A DNA stretch of 64,000 nt from Phaeoceros laevis (lineage: Eukaryota > Anthocerotophyta > Anthocerotopsida > Notothyladales), in the NCBI GenBank assembly GCA_049999765.1, contig JBNGIQ010009407.1:1-64000 (forward strand), given 5' to 3'. The translations under genes were made by a program, and so were the position numbers. Positions 32,844-43,650 of the stretch are shown here, piece after piece. The stretch's first letter is position 1. Each line of letters opens with the position of its first letter. Below the pieces are notes generated by a model. The model was not told the origin of the DNA, did no database searches, and saw only the letters and a list, made by a program, of their open reading frames with translations.

Positions 32844-33211
32844 TTAGGAAGCCATAAGCTGTAGTGTAGCCAGCACAGTTTGCGCTATGCTAAGCAGTAG
32901 CAGCGAAGTTGCGACGACCAAAGCTCCTGCATACCATGGCCTGGAAAAATATTTCTCCCTAAACTCAACCCAATATTGTTTCCTCCAGTCTTTGGTGCGT
33001 TTGTTGACATTGAACAGCAGGGTGGCCCATTCTGCTGAAGGATAGAAGGGCAGACCCAAGGCCAGCTCGTTCCACATCTTAGCCACGGCAGCATCACTTC
33101 CAAGGTGGTGAACCACCACCCCAGCGTCCTTGAGCAAAGCCACATCTTCCGCTGTGTCTACTAAGTTGTCGACGAGCTTGAGGAAACAGGCGAATGGTGT
33201 CTCCCTGTCCC
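32844..33211 (-). CDS. DUF247 (UPF0481) protein, C-terminal part
   Basis: The minus-strand frame running from the edge of the 100 N gap to the stop at 32844 encodes the typical end of a plant DUF247 protein. It has FLKLVDNLVDTAEDVALLKD, VVHHLGSDAAVAKMWNELA, the Trp/Lys-rich WRKQYWVEFREKYFSRPWY and a C-terminal TM helix (AGALVVATSLLLLSIAQTVL). Family members are plasma-membrane proteins of unknown biochemical role, some acting in self-incompatibility of grasses. The N-terminal three quarters are missing: beyond the gap the opposite strand holds PPR sequence, so this is either a truncated gene or a misjoin. Confidence 0.75.
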
Positions 33212-33311
33212 NNNNNNNNNNNNNNNNNNNNNNNNNNNNNNNNNNNNNNNNNNNNNNNNNNNNNNNNNNNNNNNNNNNNNNNNNNNNNNNNNNNNNNNNN
33301 NNNNNNNNNNN
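33212..33311. other. Assembly gap (100 N)
   Basis: One hundred Ns between the minus-strand DUF247 tail and the plus-strand PPR gene. The change of gene identity and strand across it means local order should be treated with care. Confidence 0.95.
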
Positions 33312-34842
33312 GGCCAAGAGGCGCTTGTTGTGTATGGACAAATGGAGGAGGGGGGCCTCATTTTGGCTGACCATGTTACTTTTGCGTGCCTTCTGAAGGC
33401 GTGTGCAAGCACTGGTGCCATACAGAAGGGCAGNNNNNNNNNNGGGAGCTGCACTCAAAGATTGTCAAAAGAGGTCTGCTGGATGATGTAGTGGTGGGCA
33501 ACTGCCTGGTGGACATGTATGCAAAATGTGGTGAGCTGGAAGATGCGCGCCAGGTTTTTGACAGCATGNNNNNNNNNNNNNNNNNNNNNNNNNNNNNNNN
33601 NNNNNNNNNNNNNNNNNNNNNNNNNNNNNNNNNNNNNNNNNNNNNNNNNNNNNNNNNNNNNNNNNNNNCGGCCAAGAGGCGCTTGTTGTGTATGGACAAA
33701 TGGAGGAAGCGGGCCTCAATTTGGCTAACGATGTTACTTTTGCTTGCCTTCTGAAGGCGTGTGCAAGCACTGGTGCCATACAGAAAGGCAGGCAGCTTCA
33801 CTCACAGATTGTCAAAAGAGGACTGCTGGATAACGTAGTGGTGGCCACCTGCCTGGTGGACATGTATGCAAAATGTGGTGAGCTGGAAGATGCGCGCCAG
33901 GTTTTTGACAGCATGGACACAAAGAATGTGGTAACATGGAATGCCCTGATTGCTGGGTATGGTGCTTGTGATGAAGGTCGCAAGGCACTAGCTTGTTTTG
34001 AGGAGATGGTAGTTGTTGGTGATCATCCTAATGATGTTACTTTTACTTGCCTCCTAGTAGCATGCAGTCATGAGGGACTGGTCCACGAGGGTCGCAAACA
34101 CTTGGATTCCATGGCTGAACAGCATGGCATCAAACCTACTATTGAGCATTACACCTGCATGATTGATCTTCTTGCGCGTGCTGGCCAATTAGATGAGGCA
34201 GAGAAGATGCTATTATCATGTGAAGGCCAAAGTAATGTGGTGGGCTTGATGTCTTTGTTGAATGCCTGCAAAAGTCACGGGGATATAGAGAGGGCTGTGT
34301 GGTGTTTTGAAAGCATTGTTAGGCTGGACCCTCAAATGGCGTCTGCCTATGTGCTCATGGCCAATGCTTACGCAGATGCAGGGAGGTGGACCGATGTAGA
34401 CAGGATTGAAACACAGAGAAGGGCAGCAAGAGCTAACAAGAAACCTGCAGTGGCGACCATTGAGGTTAATAAGGAGGTACACAGATTTCTGGTGGGAGAA
34501 ACGAGAAAGGATATTGCGCTTAAGGTAGAGAGCACAAATGCACGTGTGAAGCAGGAAGGAGGCCACGTACCTCACACAAAGTTGGTGTTGAAGCCACTGA
34601 GTCAGAAGGAAAAGGAAGATGTGCTTTGTGGGCATGCTGAGAAGCTAGCTCTGGCGTTTGGTCTGTTGAACACTCCAAGTGGGACACCTCTGGTGGTAAC
34701 GAAGAATCTACGCATGTGCATCGACTGCCACAGCTCCACGGAAATCATGTCAGGGCTTGAACAGAGAGACATTGTGGTAAGGGATGGGTACCGTGTGCAT
34801 CGATTCGCAAACGGGCGTTGCAGTTGTAAGGGTCGACCGTGA
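33312..34842 (+). CDS. PPR protein with DYW:KP domain ending GRP (5' missing)
   Basis: PPR-coding sequence starts at the gap edge and runs to a stop at 34842, broken by a 10 N and a 100 N gap. Repeats such as DVTFACLLKACASTGAIQKG and VDMYAKCGELEDARQVFDSM occur before and after the second gap, so the gaps sit between near-identical PLS units. The C-terminus has ANKKPAVATIEV (KP instead of PG), LCGHAEKLALAFGLLNTP with the HxE deaminase residues, CIDCH, and HRFANGRCSC, and ends KGRP. The GRP ending together with KKPA is the signature of the DYW:KP class associated with U-to-C editing in hornworts, ferns and lycophytes. The N-terminal targeting region is not in the assembly. Confidence 0.88.
33434..33443. 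other. 10 N gap within PPR gene
   Basis: Ten Ns between CAGAAGGGCAG and GGGAGCTGCAC. Comparison with 33781-33800 suggests that only a base or so may be missing or duplicated, since QKGR joins to (E/Q)LHS. Confidence 0.8.
33569..33668. other. 100 N gap within PPR gene
   Basis: One hundred Ns between two nearly identical PPR blocks; the number of PPR repeats in this gene is therefore unknown. Confidence 0.95.
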
Positions 34843-35180
34843 GAATACTGAAGATCAAGCCAGTGCTCAGGTGTCTGTGCGAGAGATTGTTGTCTTTCTC
34901 TTGGGTGCGAATGTGCTTGCTTAACTCTATCCCTGTGAAACTGGGACGCGGACACTGATCCACCACGCATCAGAACACAGAGTGATGAATCTCCTTAAGT
35001 GAAAAGAAAGGGAGCTGATTGGAAGTGAGAACGGGGGCATGTTCCAGTGGATACCCGGGGATATTTGAAGAACATATTGAATGAGGAGAGGGGCCTGTTA
35101 GGGTGAAAGGAATTTCCTATCAAAATTTGGAGCTTGGCACTAGAATTGTTTGAGCTGATCGGTTTGTTCATTCATCACAG

Positions 35181-35316
35181 CCGGAGTGGATGGCACCTGA
35201 AGTACTTTGAGACGAACAGGCGACTGAGAAGTGTGATGTGTACAGCTTTGGGGTGGTTATGTGGGAGTTGGTAACTTGCAGCAGCCTTGGAATGGACCAA
35301 GTCCACTGCAGGTTGG
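35181..35316 (+). pseudogene. Raf-like (CTR1/EDR1-type) kinase fragment
   Basis: After an AG acceptor-like site the sequence reads PEWMAPEVL, a stop, then ATEKCDVYSFGVVMWELVT: subdomains VIII-IX of a plant Raf-like MAPKKK. The next bases read QPWNGPSPLQV only if the frame is shifted. The stop and the frameshift show a dead fragment of about 45 codons. Confidence 0.75.
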
Positions 35317-35547
35317 TGAAGCATGCATTATGACTGTTCCTTTTTTATTATCTGCACACAATGCTGCATCCGGGTGCCTTAATTGTTTTCAAGCATTGTG
35401 TGACTTCCTTTGATCACAAAATGTGTCGATGTACAAATCTGAGACCCATGGCGGGTGCAGGTTGTAGATGCGGTTGGTTTACAGGGTAGTCGATTTCAAA
35501 TTCCCAGCAACACCTCACCGCAAGTTTGGATTGGAGTTATGGAAATT

Positions 35548-35618
35548 ATGGATTTAGCAGGCAGGGTTACGTATGTTTGAGGAGGTATGGATTTAGCAGG
35601 CAGGGTTACGTATGTTTG
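35548..35618. repeat. Direct duplication of 32 bp
   Basis: ATGGATTTAGCAGGCAGGGT plus ACGTATGTTTG occurs at 35548-35579 and again at 35587-35618, with a 7 bp spacer. It lies at the 5' edge of the PPR pseudogene and may be a recent tandem slip. Confidence 0.85.
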
Positions 35619-36190
35619 CCTCCTCCAAGCTTGTACAAGTGCTGGTGCTCTACAGCAGCGCAGGCAGCTGCATTCAGGGATTGTGGAAAGAGGACAACTT
35701 GAAGGTGATGTAGTCCTGGGCACTTTGTCTTGTAAATATGTATGCAAAATGTGGCCAGTTGGAAGATGCACGTGAAGTGTTTGACAATCTGTCCACAAGG
35801 GATGCGGCTACATGGAATGCCATGAGAAATGGGTATGGTAGAAACAATAAGGCTACAGCCTGTTTTGAAAAGATGATTCTGGTATTCAGAGAGGCATTCA
35901 GCTTAATGACACCACATTTACTTGCCTTGTTGTAGCATGTAGTCAAGAGGGGCTGGTCAGTAAGGTCTACAGTATTTTGATGCTGTTGGGTTGTGTCATT
36001 GCTGAATGCCACACACCAAGCTGGTGTTCGGTCTCTTGAACACCCCAGATGGCACACCTCTGCTGGAACGAAAACCCTGCGGATGTTCAGGGACTGCCAC
36101 TCTTCACTGAGATTATGTCAAGGATTGAAAAGCGGGACATCGTTGTTACGGATGCATACCGTGTGCTTCGAGTCTGGGCAGTGTCCTGAA
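35587..36190 (+). pseudogene. PPR-DYW pseudogene
   Basis: Fragments of the PPR family seen at 29301 and 33312 follow in order with shifts of frame: VTYVCLLQACTSAGALQQRR, MYAKCGQLEDAREVFDNLST, AATWNAMRNGYG, then a leap to the end of the protein with FGLLNTPDGTPLL, KTLRMFRDCHSS (first cysteine of CxDC lost) and VYRVL-like residues. Most of the middle and the E domain are deleted, so it cannot make an editing factor. Confidence 0.8.
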
Positions 36191-37213
36191 GCTGTAAGGC
36201 TGGACATTGACCGAGAAGAGAATTTGCCACATTGAAGCAGTTCCACCACCTGCCTGCTGCCGGTCACTCAGTCGGAGGATTTCGTGGGTTCCTCACGGTA
36301 GCCCTTCAAATGCCATCACCTTGCACTTGTTCTTGAAATCTATGCATGTACTACAGTAGGTAATTACTTTCCTGGATTCAGTTCAAAAGTCTAAAGGTTC
36401 TCAACATGTAACCCCTGAAGTACGAAGAAAAGTCAAGGTGCCTAAAAGGCCGTGTGACCGTGTGGCAGGTCCAGACTCCAGAACCATGAGGGCGTGCTGC
36501 CGATTTATGAAACAAAAATGTGAGCTATACAAGGTAGGTAGGTTCATTTATAGTGTTTTTTGGGTGGTCGACCAGACTTGCAACCAGCGAGGCAGATGTG
36601 GTGTAACGGAACTGGTGTTTTTGGGTGGTCGACCAGACTTGCAACCGTCCATGTCTCTAGTCTAAATAATTGATGGGGCGCCACGAGCGCATCGTCATCT
36701 TAATCTTTACCGTCATCTTAGTCTTTACATGGATCTCTTTTCCTCTTCCCGCATCGCCCATCCATGAGCTTGAGCTGGTCGTCAGCCAGCGCTGACAGAA
36801 CTTGTAATACCTAGGACGAAGGAGGTCCCATAACAAATGTCTATGACACGTCAACAGCCCCTTTTGCTGAGACACAGCTCTTGTAGTGGCTTGGCATTGA
36901 CGGACACCACTGAGTATCAGAAATCCCCTAGGCGTTCGTCATAATTAATCTGCTGGTAGCTTCGCACAACAATGTCCTTATTGGTGCCTTGTATCTACTT
37001 CCTTGGGTCCCAAAAACTTAGGACGGAATGGTGCTGAAATTATGCGGCACATAGATAGTTCTCCGTCGAGGGCTTCCCCTAGAGAAGGAGCGCTTCAATG
37101 AGCCCCCATCTTTTGGAGGGACAGCATCAAGCACCGCCATGGTGTCAAAGTGTTATCCCCATTGAACCTCCTGTTCCCTCCCATTAAACAATTCCGACTC
37201 CACCAATGAGCTG
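36191..37213. other. Spacer with short direct repeats
   Basis: No gene recognised. The 29 bp sequence containing GGGTGGTCGACCAGACTTGC occurs at 36557-36585 and 36618-36646; it includes the palindrome GGTCGACC. A short CATCTTA-ATCTTTAC repeat lies near 36690-36730. The part next to 37213 is probably the 3' untranslated region of copy B of the Ycf45-like gene. Confidence 0.55.
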
Positions 37214-40200
37214 TTAACTCCCCAGTAACACATCCGCCCTGCTGCCATTGGAATTGCTGTCGTAGTATTTTCTGCTAACTACTACCTTAAAGTTCTCATC
37301 TCTGGTGCGAACCTGTAAATTTCATAGTTACACACATCAGCAGTGCTGCATGTAGACATGCATACACGCTCCAGAAGTGGCAACCAGGCTAGAATTAGGA
37401 CAACAGTAATTGCAAGACTTACCTCCACGATTGGTTTTGCACCGTGCAGCAAACTATCGACACTTCTGTCCGTCTGTGCAAAGGCAAGGAGACAGTCAGA
37501 CCACAACAGTACTCACAGGGCAGAATGGCAAGAGGGTACAAGAACAAACCTGATGGATCACCCAATGATTCCGCTCTCGCATCTCAATCAAGAGTGGAAA
37601 GGTGGGTGGAGCTTTCCTCTCGAGTACACTTTTTTGTGAACCTCTGGATCGGGCTTGTTCATCCCCGAGAATAACAGTTTGCACACCACCGACCTGTACA
37701 AGAAAGAGCATTCAGATAGATGCCAGACTCTCTGTTATTTCAAGTTTCGGTTGAACAAAGCACACTAGGAGAGATGTATGAACGTACCAGGTCACACAAA
37801 GTAGGGTTTTTTATGATGTTCTCGAGCTTCAAACCATGGGCAGTTGCAACCAACATCACTCCTCGCTCCGCAATTGTCCGGCACGCCATAGCATCTGCCT
37901 CCGTGCCCACCTCGTCAACAATCACAACTTCAGGCATGTGATTCTCAACAGCTTCCACCATCACTTTGTGTTGCATTGAAGGATCTGGCACTTGCATTCG
38001 CCGAGCACTGCCAATGGCAGGATGAGGAACATCTCCATCACCCCCAATCTCATTACTTGTATCCACAATCACCTGCACAAGTTGACATCACCGGTCGCAC
38101 CTATTAACAACGTGTTACACTTGACTGGCTTCAACCATCCATGTCTTTGGCACGAGCTGCTTACCACCCTCTTGTGCAGCTTCTTGGAGAGTACTCGAGC
38201 CATTTCCCGGATCACAGTTGTTTTGCCAACTCCTGGCCTGCGTTTACTCCAGGAGATGAGAGTTTGGCTAGGTCTGTCAAACAAGCTCGCCAAACAAACC
38301 GAGTGCAGGCCATTTCCACATACCTTCCGAGAAACAGGATGCTTTGACCAGAATGTAATATATCTTGCACCATATTAACCTGTCCGGTTACTGCTCTCCC
38401 CACCCGACAGGTGAGCCCTACAATTTGGTTCTTCCTGCTTCGAATGGCTGATATTCTGTGCAATGTGCCCTCGATACCAGCACGATTATCACCTCCAAAA
38501 TCCCCTATGGCTGACATTGCAATTTCAAGGTCCTCTCTTGTAATCTGTTCACATGCCACGTAAAAAGAGTCTCTATCAGCATTAGCATGAGCATTGTGAC
38601 ATTGAGGAAACCAGTTGGCTGGATATGATACCTTCTCCTCTCTCCAAAATTCCCCTCCCCCACCAAGAAATCGTGCCTCAGGTCGTCTGCCCAAGTCTAA
38701 TACAACCTGCCACACAACCCACAAGGGTCCTTCAGCGTCAGAACCCATCAGTTTTTACCCCGCATATGCCATATGCAAGACAAATTCCACATCAAAATAG
38801 CTGCACCACAAACAGGGCACCGTGTTAATGTGTTGACTCGTCACTTACCTCCAAAAGCTCTGCCTGACGAGGATGGCTCAACAGCTTCTCTCTCAAGTCC
38901 CCAGGTAGAACCTGCCATCCAAGAAAACCAAACAACTGAGCACACAAAAATTGTGGGCCCTGAAAAGCCAACACTTCACTCTGGCTCATTCGAAACAAAA
39001 GTGGTCACCTTCAGCAACATATCCATATCATCCCAAATCGTCATCTTCTCTTCTACTATCTCAGGTTGGTTGGTTTCAGATTTCAACCCAGTCAGAGGCT
39101 GGTATCTTCCATTCTGCAAATTCTGGACATTCTGCACATTCTGCGCATTCTGATTCTGCAGATATGCCACACTACGGCTTACAAGGTCGTCCCCTCTACT
39201 TTCAGCAGGGGCATAACCGGGCTGGCCATACGTATTACGAGAGTCATAGTATTCTCCATTTACGGCTGCATTCTGCATTGTCATTTGTGCACCTGAGATG
39301 CCATCAGAAGGAGAACCTGCAGGGGCTGGGTATGATGCTGGTGGAGGGTATGTGCTTGAAATAAGACCTCCACTATATGAAGCACCTCCTGGGTTCTCCA
39401 AAAGTTCCTTTTCTCTCTCCTCTGCCCATTGTTTTTGCTTTTGAGCCATTTCCCTTTGTTTTCTTTCCATCTTTCTTCTAGCCAGTTCCTTTGCTCTCTT
39501 TTCTCGCTCCTGTTGCTCTCTCTCAGCTTGGGTCAACCTCCTCCGCGGTATAACCTCAGGGAATCCATCCCCCACAGTCTTATTGGAATCATCCAGTGAA
39601 AGAGCTGAGGAGAAGATTGGGGAAGGGGGGGCAAGAGGTGCCAAAGCATCTCCAGCAGAGGTCGGATACTCCACAGAAGGAAAAGCAAACTGTGGTTGGC
39701 TAGAGACATACTGAGAATCTCTGTCCTGCATTTCACCACCAAAGCCAGTTACCCTTCCTTCACTCTGCTTCCTTTCCAAAAGGACGTGTTCAAAAAATTC
39801 TTCGTCATTCAGCAATGCTTCAGTAGGGGAACTTGAAACTGTGGAGTAAGCTGCTGGAGGAGAGTGTAGAAGGGCAAGAGGTGTCAAAGCATTTGCTAAC
39901 GGTCTTTCGACTGATGAAGACCCCATCGAAGAGAGAAATGGACCTGGTTCCCCAAACGGATCCACAGAATATGTGCCCTTCATTTCAGCGCCAGTGCCAC
40001 TGTCTTGCGCTTCTGTCTGCTTCCTCTGCAGGAGAACATGTTCAAAAAACTCCTCGTCATCTAAAGGTTCAGTGGGAGAACCTGGAATGATGTAACCTCC
40101 TGAGGAAGAGTAGTCAGCTGTAGGAGGGTCCAGCAATGTCTCAGAGGAAGAAAGTGGGCGAATAGGTGCAAGGGATTCCGCCAACTCCCATGAAGTGCCG

Positions 40201-42867
40201 TCTGCAAGCTCCTTTTCTCTCAATAGCGCGTTCTGCCTTTGTTTTTCAGCCAGCTCCCTTTTCTTCCTTTCCAGTCTCCTCCTAGTCAATTCTTTTGCCC
40301 TTTTCTCTCGTTCCTGTTGTTCTCTTTCCTCCGGGGTGAACCTTCGGATAGGGATATCGAAAGGTGATTCGTCTGAACTGCCACTGGGATCAGCAGGACG
40401 TGATGGTGTACGCCAAGAGCCATTTGAACTTCCACTGGTATCGAGAGAGGGTAGCGGTATACGCCAGGATTCCAATGGCTCTGTGTCGGCTTGCTGTTGG
40501 ACAGGTAATACCACACCAGGAAGCGGAGACCGGCTCAAGTCGGAATAATTCGTGCCCTGGGACATTGATCCAATTTCACCAGTTTGCCTTCCGTCCCTGC
40601 TGTCCTCCCTTTCATGCTGACCTGCGGAAGAAGCAGCTGGTGGGTAGCTAGAAAANNNNNNNNNNNNNNNNNNNNNNNNNNNNNNNNNNNNNNNNNNNNN
40701 NNNNNNNNNNNNNNNNNNNNNNNNNNNNNNNNNNNNNNNNNNNNNNNNNNNNNNNCTCACGTTCTTGCTTTTCTCTTTCGACCTCAGTGGACCTCTGAGG
40801 CGGGCTCCAGTCAAATTCAATCCTGCCCTGGGTCATTGTATCAACTTCACCAGTCTGCCTTCCCTCCTTGGTGTTGTCCTTTCCATCCTGACCTCGGGGA
40901 AATGCCCGGTTAGCAGGAAAAGAAGCAGCTGACGGGTAGCTGGGACAGGGGAGGGCAGCACCTTTGACCTTTCCAGCTAATTCCCTTGCTCTCTTCTCGC
41001 GTTCGTGCTGTTCCCTTACAGCCATAGTCGGCCTCCTAGAGAACACACTGTCCGTAGACCCATCCCCATTCACCCTTGCTGCACTTGGATCATCGAGGAA
41101 GCGCTTTGAGCTGTCATTCGTCTGCTGCTGAACAGAAAGGACACCTGCTTCACCCTGCTTTGTGTCAATGTGACCATGTCCAGGAGGATCACTGTTGAGT
41201 AACGTACCGCTAGAAGCCGGAGGACTAGGAGAGGCGATTGGTGCAGGTTTCGTAGTTGCAGAGAAGCTTCCAGAATTCCAGGGGCCATTTCCATCGGGAC
41301 GGTCCTGGGTCAATGTTGGAGTAATGCCATTGCTCGAGGACTGTTGCATACCTCCACTGGGCTTGTAATCTGCACTAGTGTCAAGAGGGCGCAGAGGTAT
41401 ACGCCAGGACTCCGATGGCTTGGTATCTTCACTGGGCTTGTTAACTGCACTGGGCTCAAGTGGGCGTAGTGGCATACGCCAGGACTCCAAAGGCTTGGTA
41501 TCACCACTGCCAATTCCAGGCTCCTGGAAAGTTTCTCCGGTAGAAGCTGGAGCACTTGCAGGTTTCCCAGACATTAAAAATGCCCAGGGATCAACACCTC
41601 CATTTTCTGCAATTTCTCTTTCTCTCATCTCTGCAATTTCCTTCTGCCTTTGAGCCATTTCTCGCTGTTTCCTCTCAATCCTCCTCCTAGCTAATTCTTT
41701 CGCCCGCTTCTCTCGTTCCTGCTGCTCCCTTTCTGCTTGCAATATTTTCCACCGTGGCACAACCTCAGAAGTCCCATCCCCAACACTCTTCGACCCGTCA
41801 GCATCATCTGGGGAAAAGTTCACAATCGGCAAATCCCACGAGCTGCTACTCGCCTGCTGTTGACCAGGGACAGCCTCTGCAGCAGGAGACGCAGCTGGGT
41901 TTGTGTCCCAGTGGTTTCCACCGGGAATGACCTGGGTGATAGGTTCATACCCACCAATCCGGTGTCTTTCTCCCTCGACATTCTGCCTTTCATCATACCC
42001 ACTTCCTACTGGTGTGAGTATTGGTGGACGAATGTCACTGTTCAAGGACTGCTGTAGAGGCGAGGTTGCAGACAAACTGTCAATCCGAGGCCCCTGGGCA
42101 GTCTCCCCAGAACTCTCCGCAAGTTCTCGTTCTCTAATCGCTGCATATTGCTTTTGATATTGATTCAGTTCCCTTTGCCGCTTTTCGACTCTTCGTCTCG
42201 CAAGCTCCTTTTCTCTCTTCTCTCGCTCCTGCTGTTCCCGTTCTACTTGTGCTATTTTCCATCGTGGAACAACCTCCGAAGACCCATCCTCCACGCCCGA
42301 CTCACTCGAATCATCGGGGTAGAACTTCACTACCGGCGGTAGTGATATGCTCTTTTCTTGCTCCAGCTGCTCCTTGACTTCCTGTGCTGCTCTCCATTCC
42401 GGTACAATCTCGGGTGCCGGCACATCCTTTGCAGTCTCTGGCTCAATGGCATCATCCGGGTAAAACCTCACTATCGGAGGAAATGTGCTCTTTTCTTGCT
42501 CCTGCTGTCCCGAAGCTTGTGTTGCTGCTTTTCTTTCTGGCACTATCTCGAGAGTCCCGTCTTCTATGCTCTTCCTTTCAATCGGCTCTTCAGGGTAGAA
42601 CCTCACAGTTGATGGAGATGAGTCCCATTTCTGCGATCCCTCCTGCTGGAATGCAGCAGGAACACGAATACGAATGCCATTTGGAACGTCAGAGCCAATG
42701 CCAGTTCCAAACCCCCTCCTCCTCACCTGCCTCCATCTGGCCCCTGGAATCCTCCGGCACCTCGTCAAACTCAATCTCGTCTCTCCGACGTCAAATAGAT
42801 TCTTGCGATCCCACCTCCATCCTGGCGGCGCCGCCACCAGGGCGAGATGGCCACTCAAGCAGCTCAT
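37214..42867 (-). CDS. Ycf45/SPD1-like P-loop ATPase, copy B
   Basis: The nine-exon pattern is the same as in copy A: exon 1 42867-39009 (with a 100 N gap), then 38911-38849, 38706-38632, 38544-38324, 38237-38165, 38072-37788, 37693-37550, 37473-37423, 37312-37214. Exons 4-8 match copy A base for base in length and phase. The ATPase part is intact: Walker [61 protein letters not shown]. Exon 1 is about three times longer than in copy A. It has some six charged-helix modules ([18 protein letters not shown]), several [10 protein letters not shown]-like motifs, two [12 protein letters not shown] units and a few [13 protein letters not shown] modules. A plastid role is inferred from the family. 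Frames on the two sides of the N gap differ, so the gap size is nominal. Confidence 0.87.
40656..40755. other. 100 N gap in exon 1 of copy B
   Basis: The gap lies inside repetitive charged-helix coding sequence. The SYPxAAS and RQTGE(I/V) motifs occur on both sides, so the missing part is probably another repeat module. The reading frame changes if the gap is taken as exactly 100. Confidence 0.95.
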
Positions 42868-43349
42868 TTCTCCTCTACTGCATAGTTTCCTCGACTACGT
42901 AGAAACTCATCAGGCTATACAGGGAACGAGTAGGGTTTATCCCTGGACAGTGGTAGCTACTAGCTAGGGCTGCGGACATTTTGGGGGCACTTCATATTTG
43001 TTAACATGTGCACAAATAGCCATTTGTAAAATCTGTAAGCAAGTCTCTAACCAACCATCACAGAATCATACGCTAGAGAGCTGTGAAATTGTGAATCCTG
43101 CGATGTTTGGTACGTGGACATCAGGTGGCAGCAACATTGTCTCTACTACGGTGCTAGTATAGAGGCATCCCTGCCCATTTGCAGATCCTCTAAAAGTGGG
43201 GATGTCCTGCATTTGTCTATCAATTTAAATTCCTAACAGCCTATAAGCTGTGTAGCTGCCACGACAAGCAGCTCATATTCCAGTCCCCTTCTAACCACCA
43301 TCCCCTAATGCACCTACTCGTAGCCACTACCTCAAGGAAAGCTCTATGC

Positions 43350-43650
43350 AACCATCACAGGATTGCGAGCTATTTACACTGCTTGGCTCTCCTCTCTGTA
43401 CTAGAGTACTATACTAGATAAGTGCATTCAAGCACTTCAAAGCTTACTCGCAAGCTCACTTCACAGCTCACAGGAACTTTAAGGCTCCTCGTACTTCATC
43501 ATGGAAAAATGGAGGATGTCCTGCTTCTAGTCCATCAATTAAACACCCAAAAGCTCTTGAGATGGGGTCCTGTAGGAGGTGCCACCACAAACATGTGTAG
43601 TTCCAGCTCATGTTCAGTTCAGCTCTGTTCAGGACTCTTCAAAACACGAA
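43350..43650 (-). pseudogene. Duplicated 3' end of the PPR gene at 46794
   Basis: Bases 43350-43650 resemble 46680-46920. The clearest match is the C-terminal coding part: minus-strand GAACATGAGCTGGAACTACA and ATGTTTGTGGTGG correspond to EHELEVHMFVVG of the PPR protein. The non-coding blocks GAGCTATTTACA(C/T)TGCTTG and AAAATGGAGGATGTCCTGC are shared in part with the PPR 3' flank. The copy is frameshifted and has no PPR repeats. It abuts the end of copy C of the Ycf45-like gene and marks the join of a tandem duplication. Confidence 0.8.

Noticed and set aside
35181-35316. Functional Raf-like kinase gene
   Set aside because: An in-frame stop, a frameshift and the absence of all other kinase subdomains nearby.
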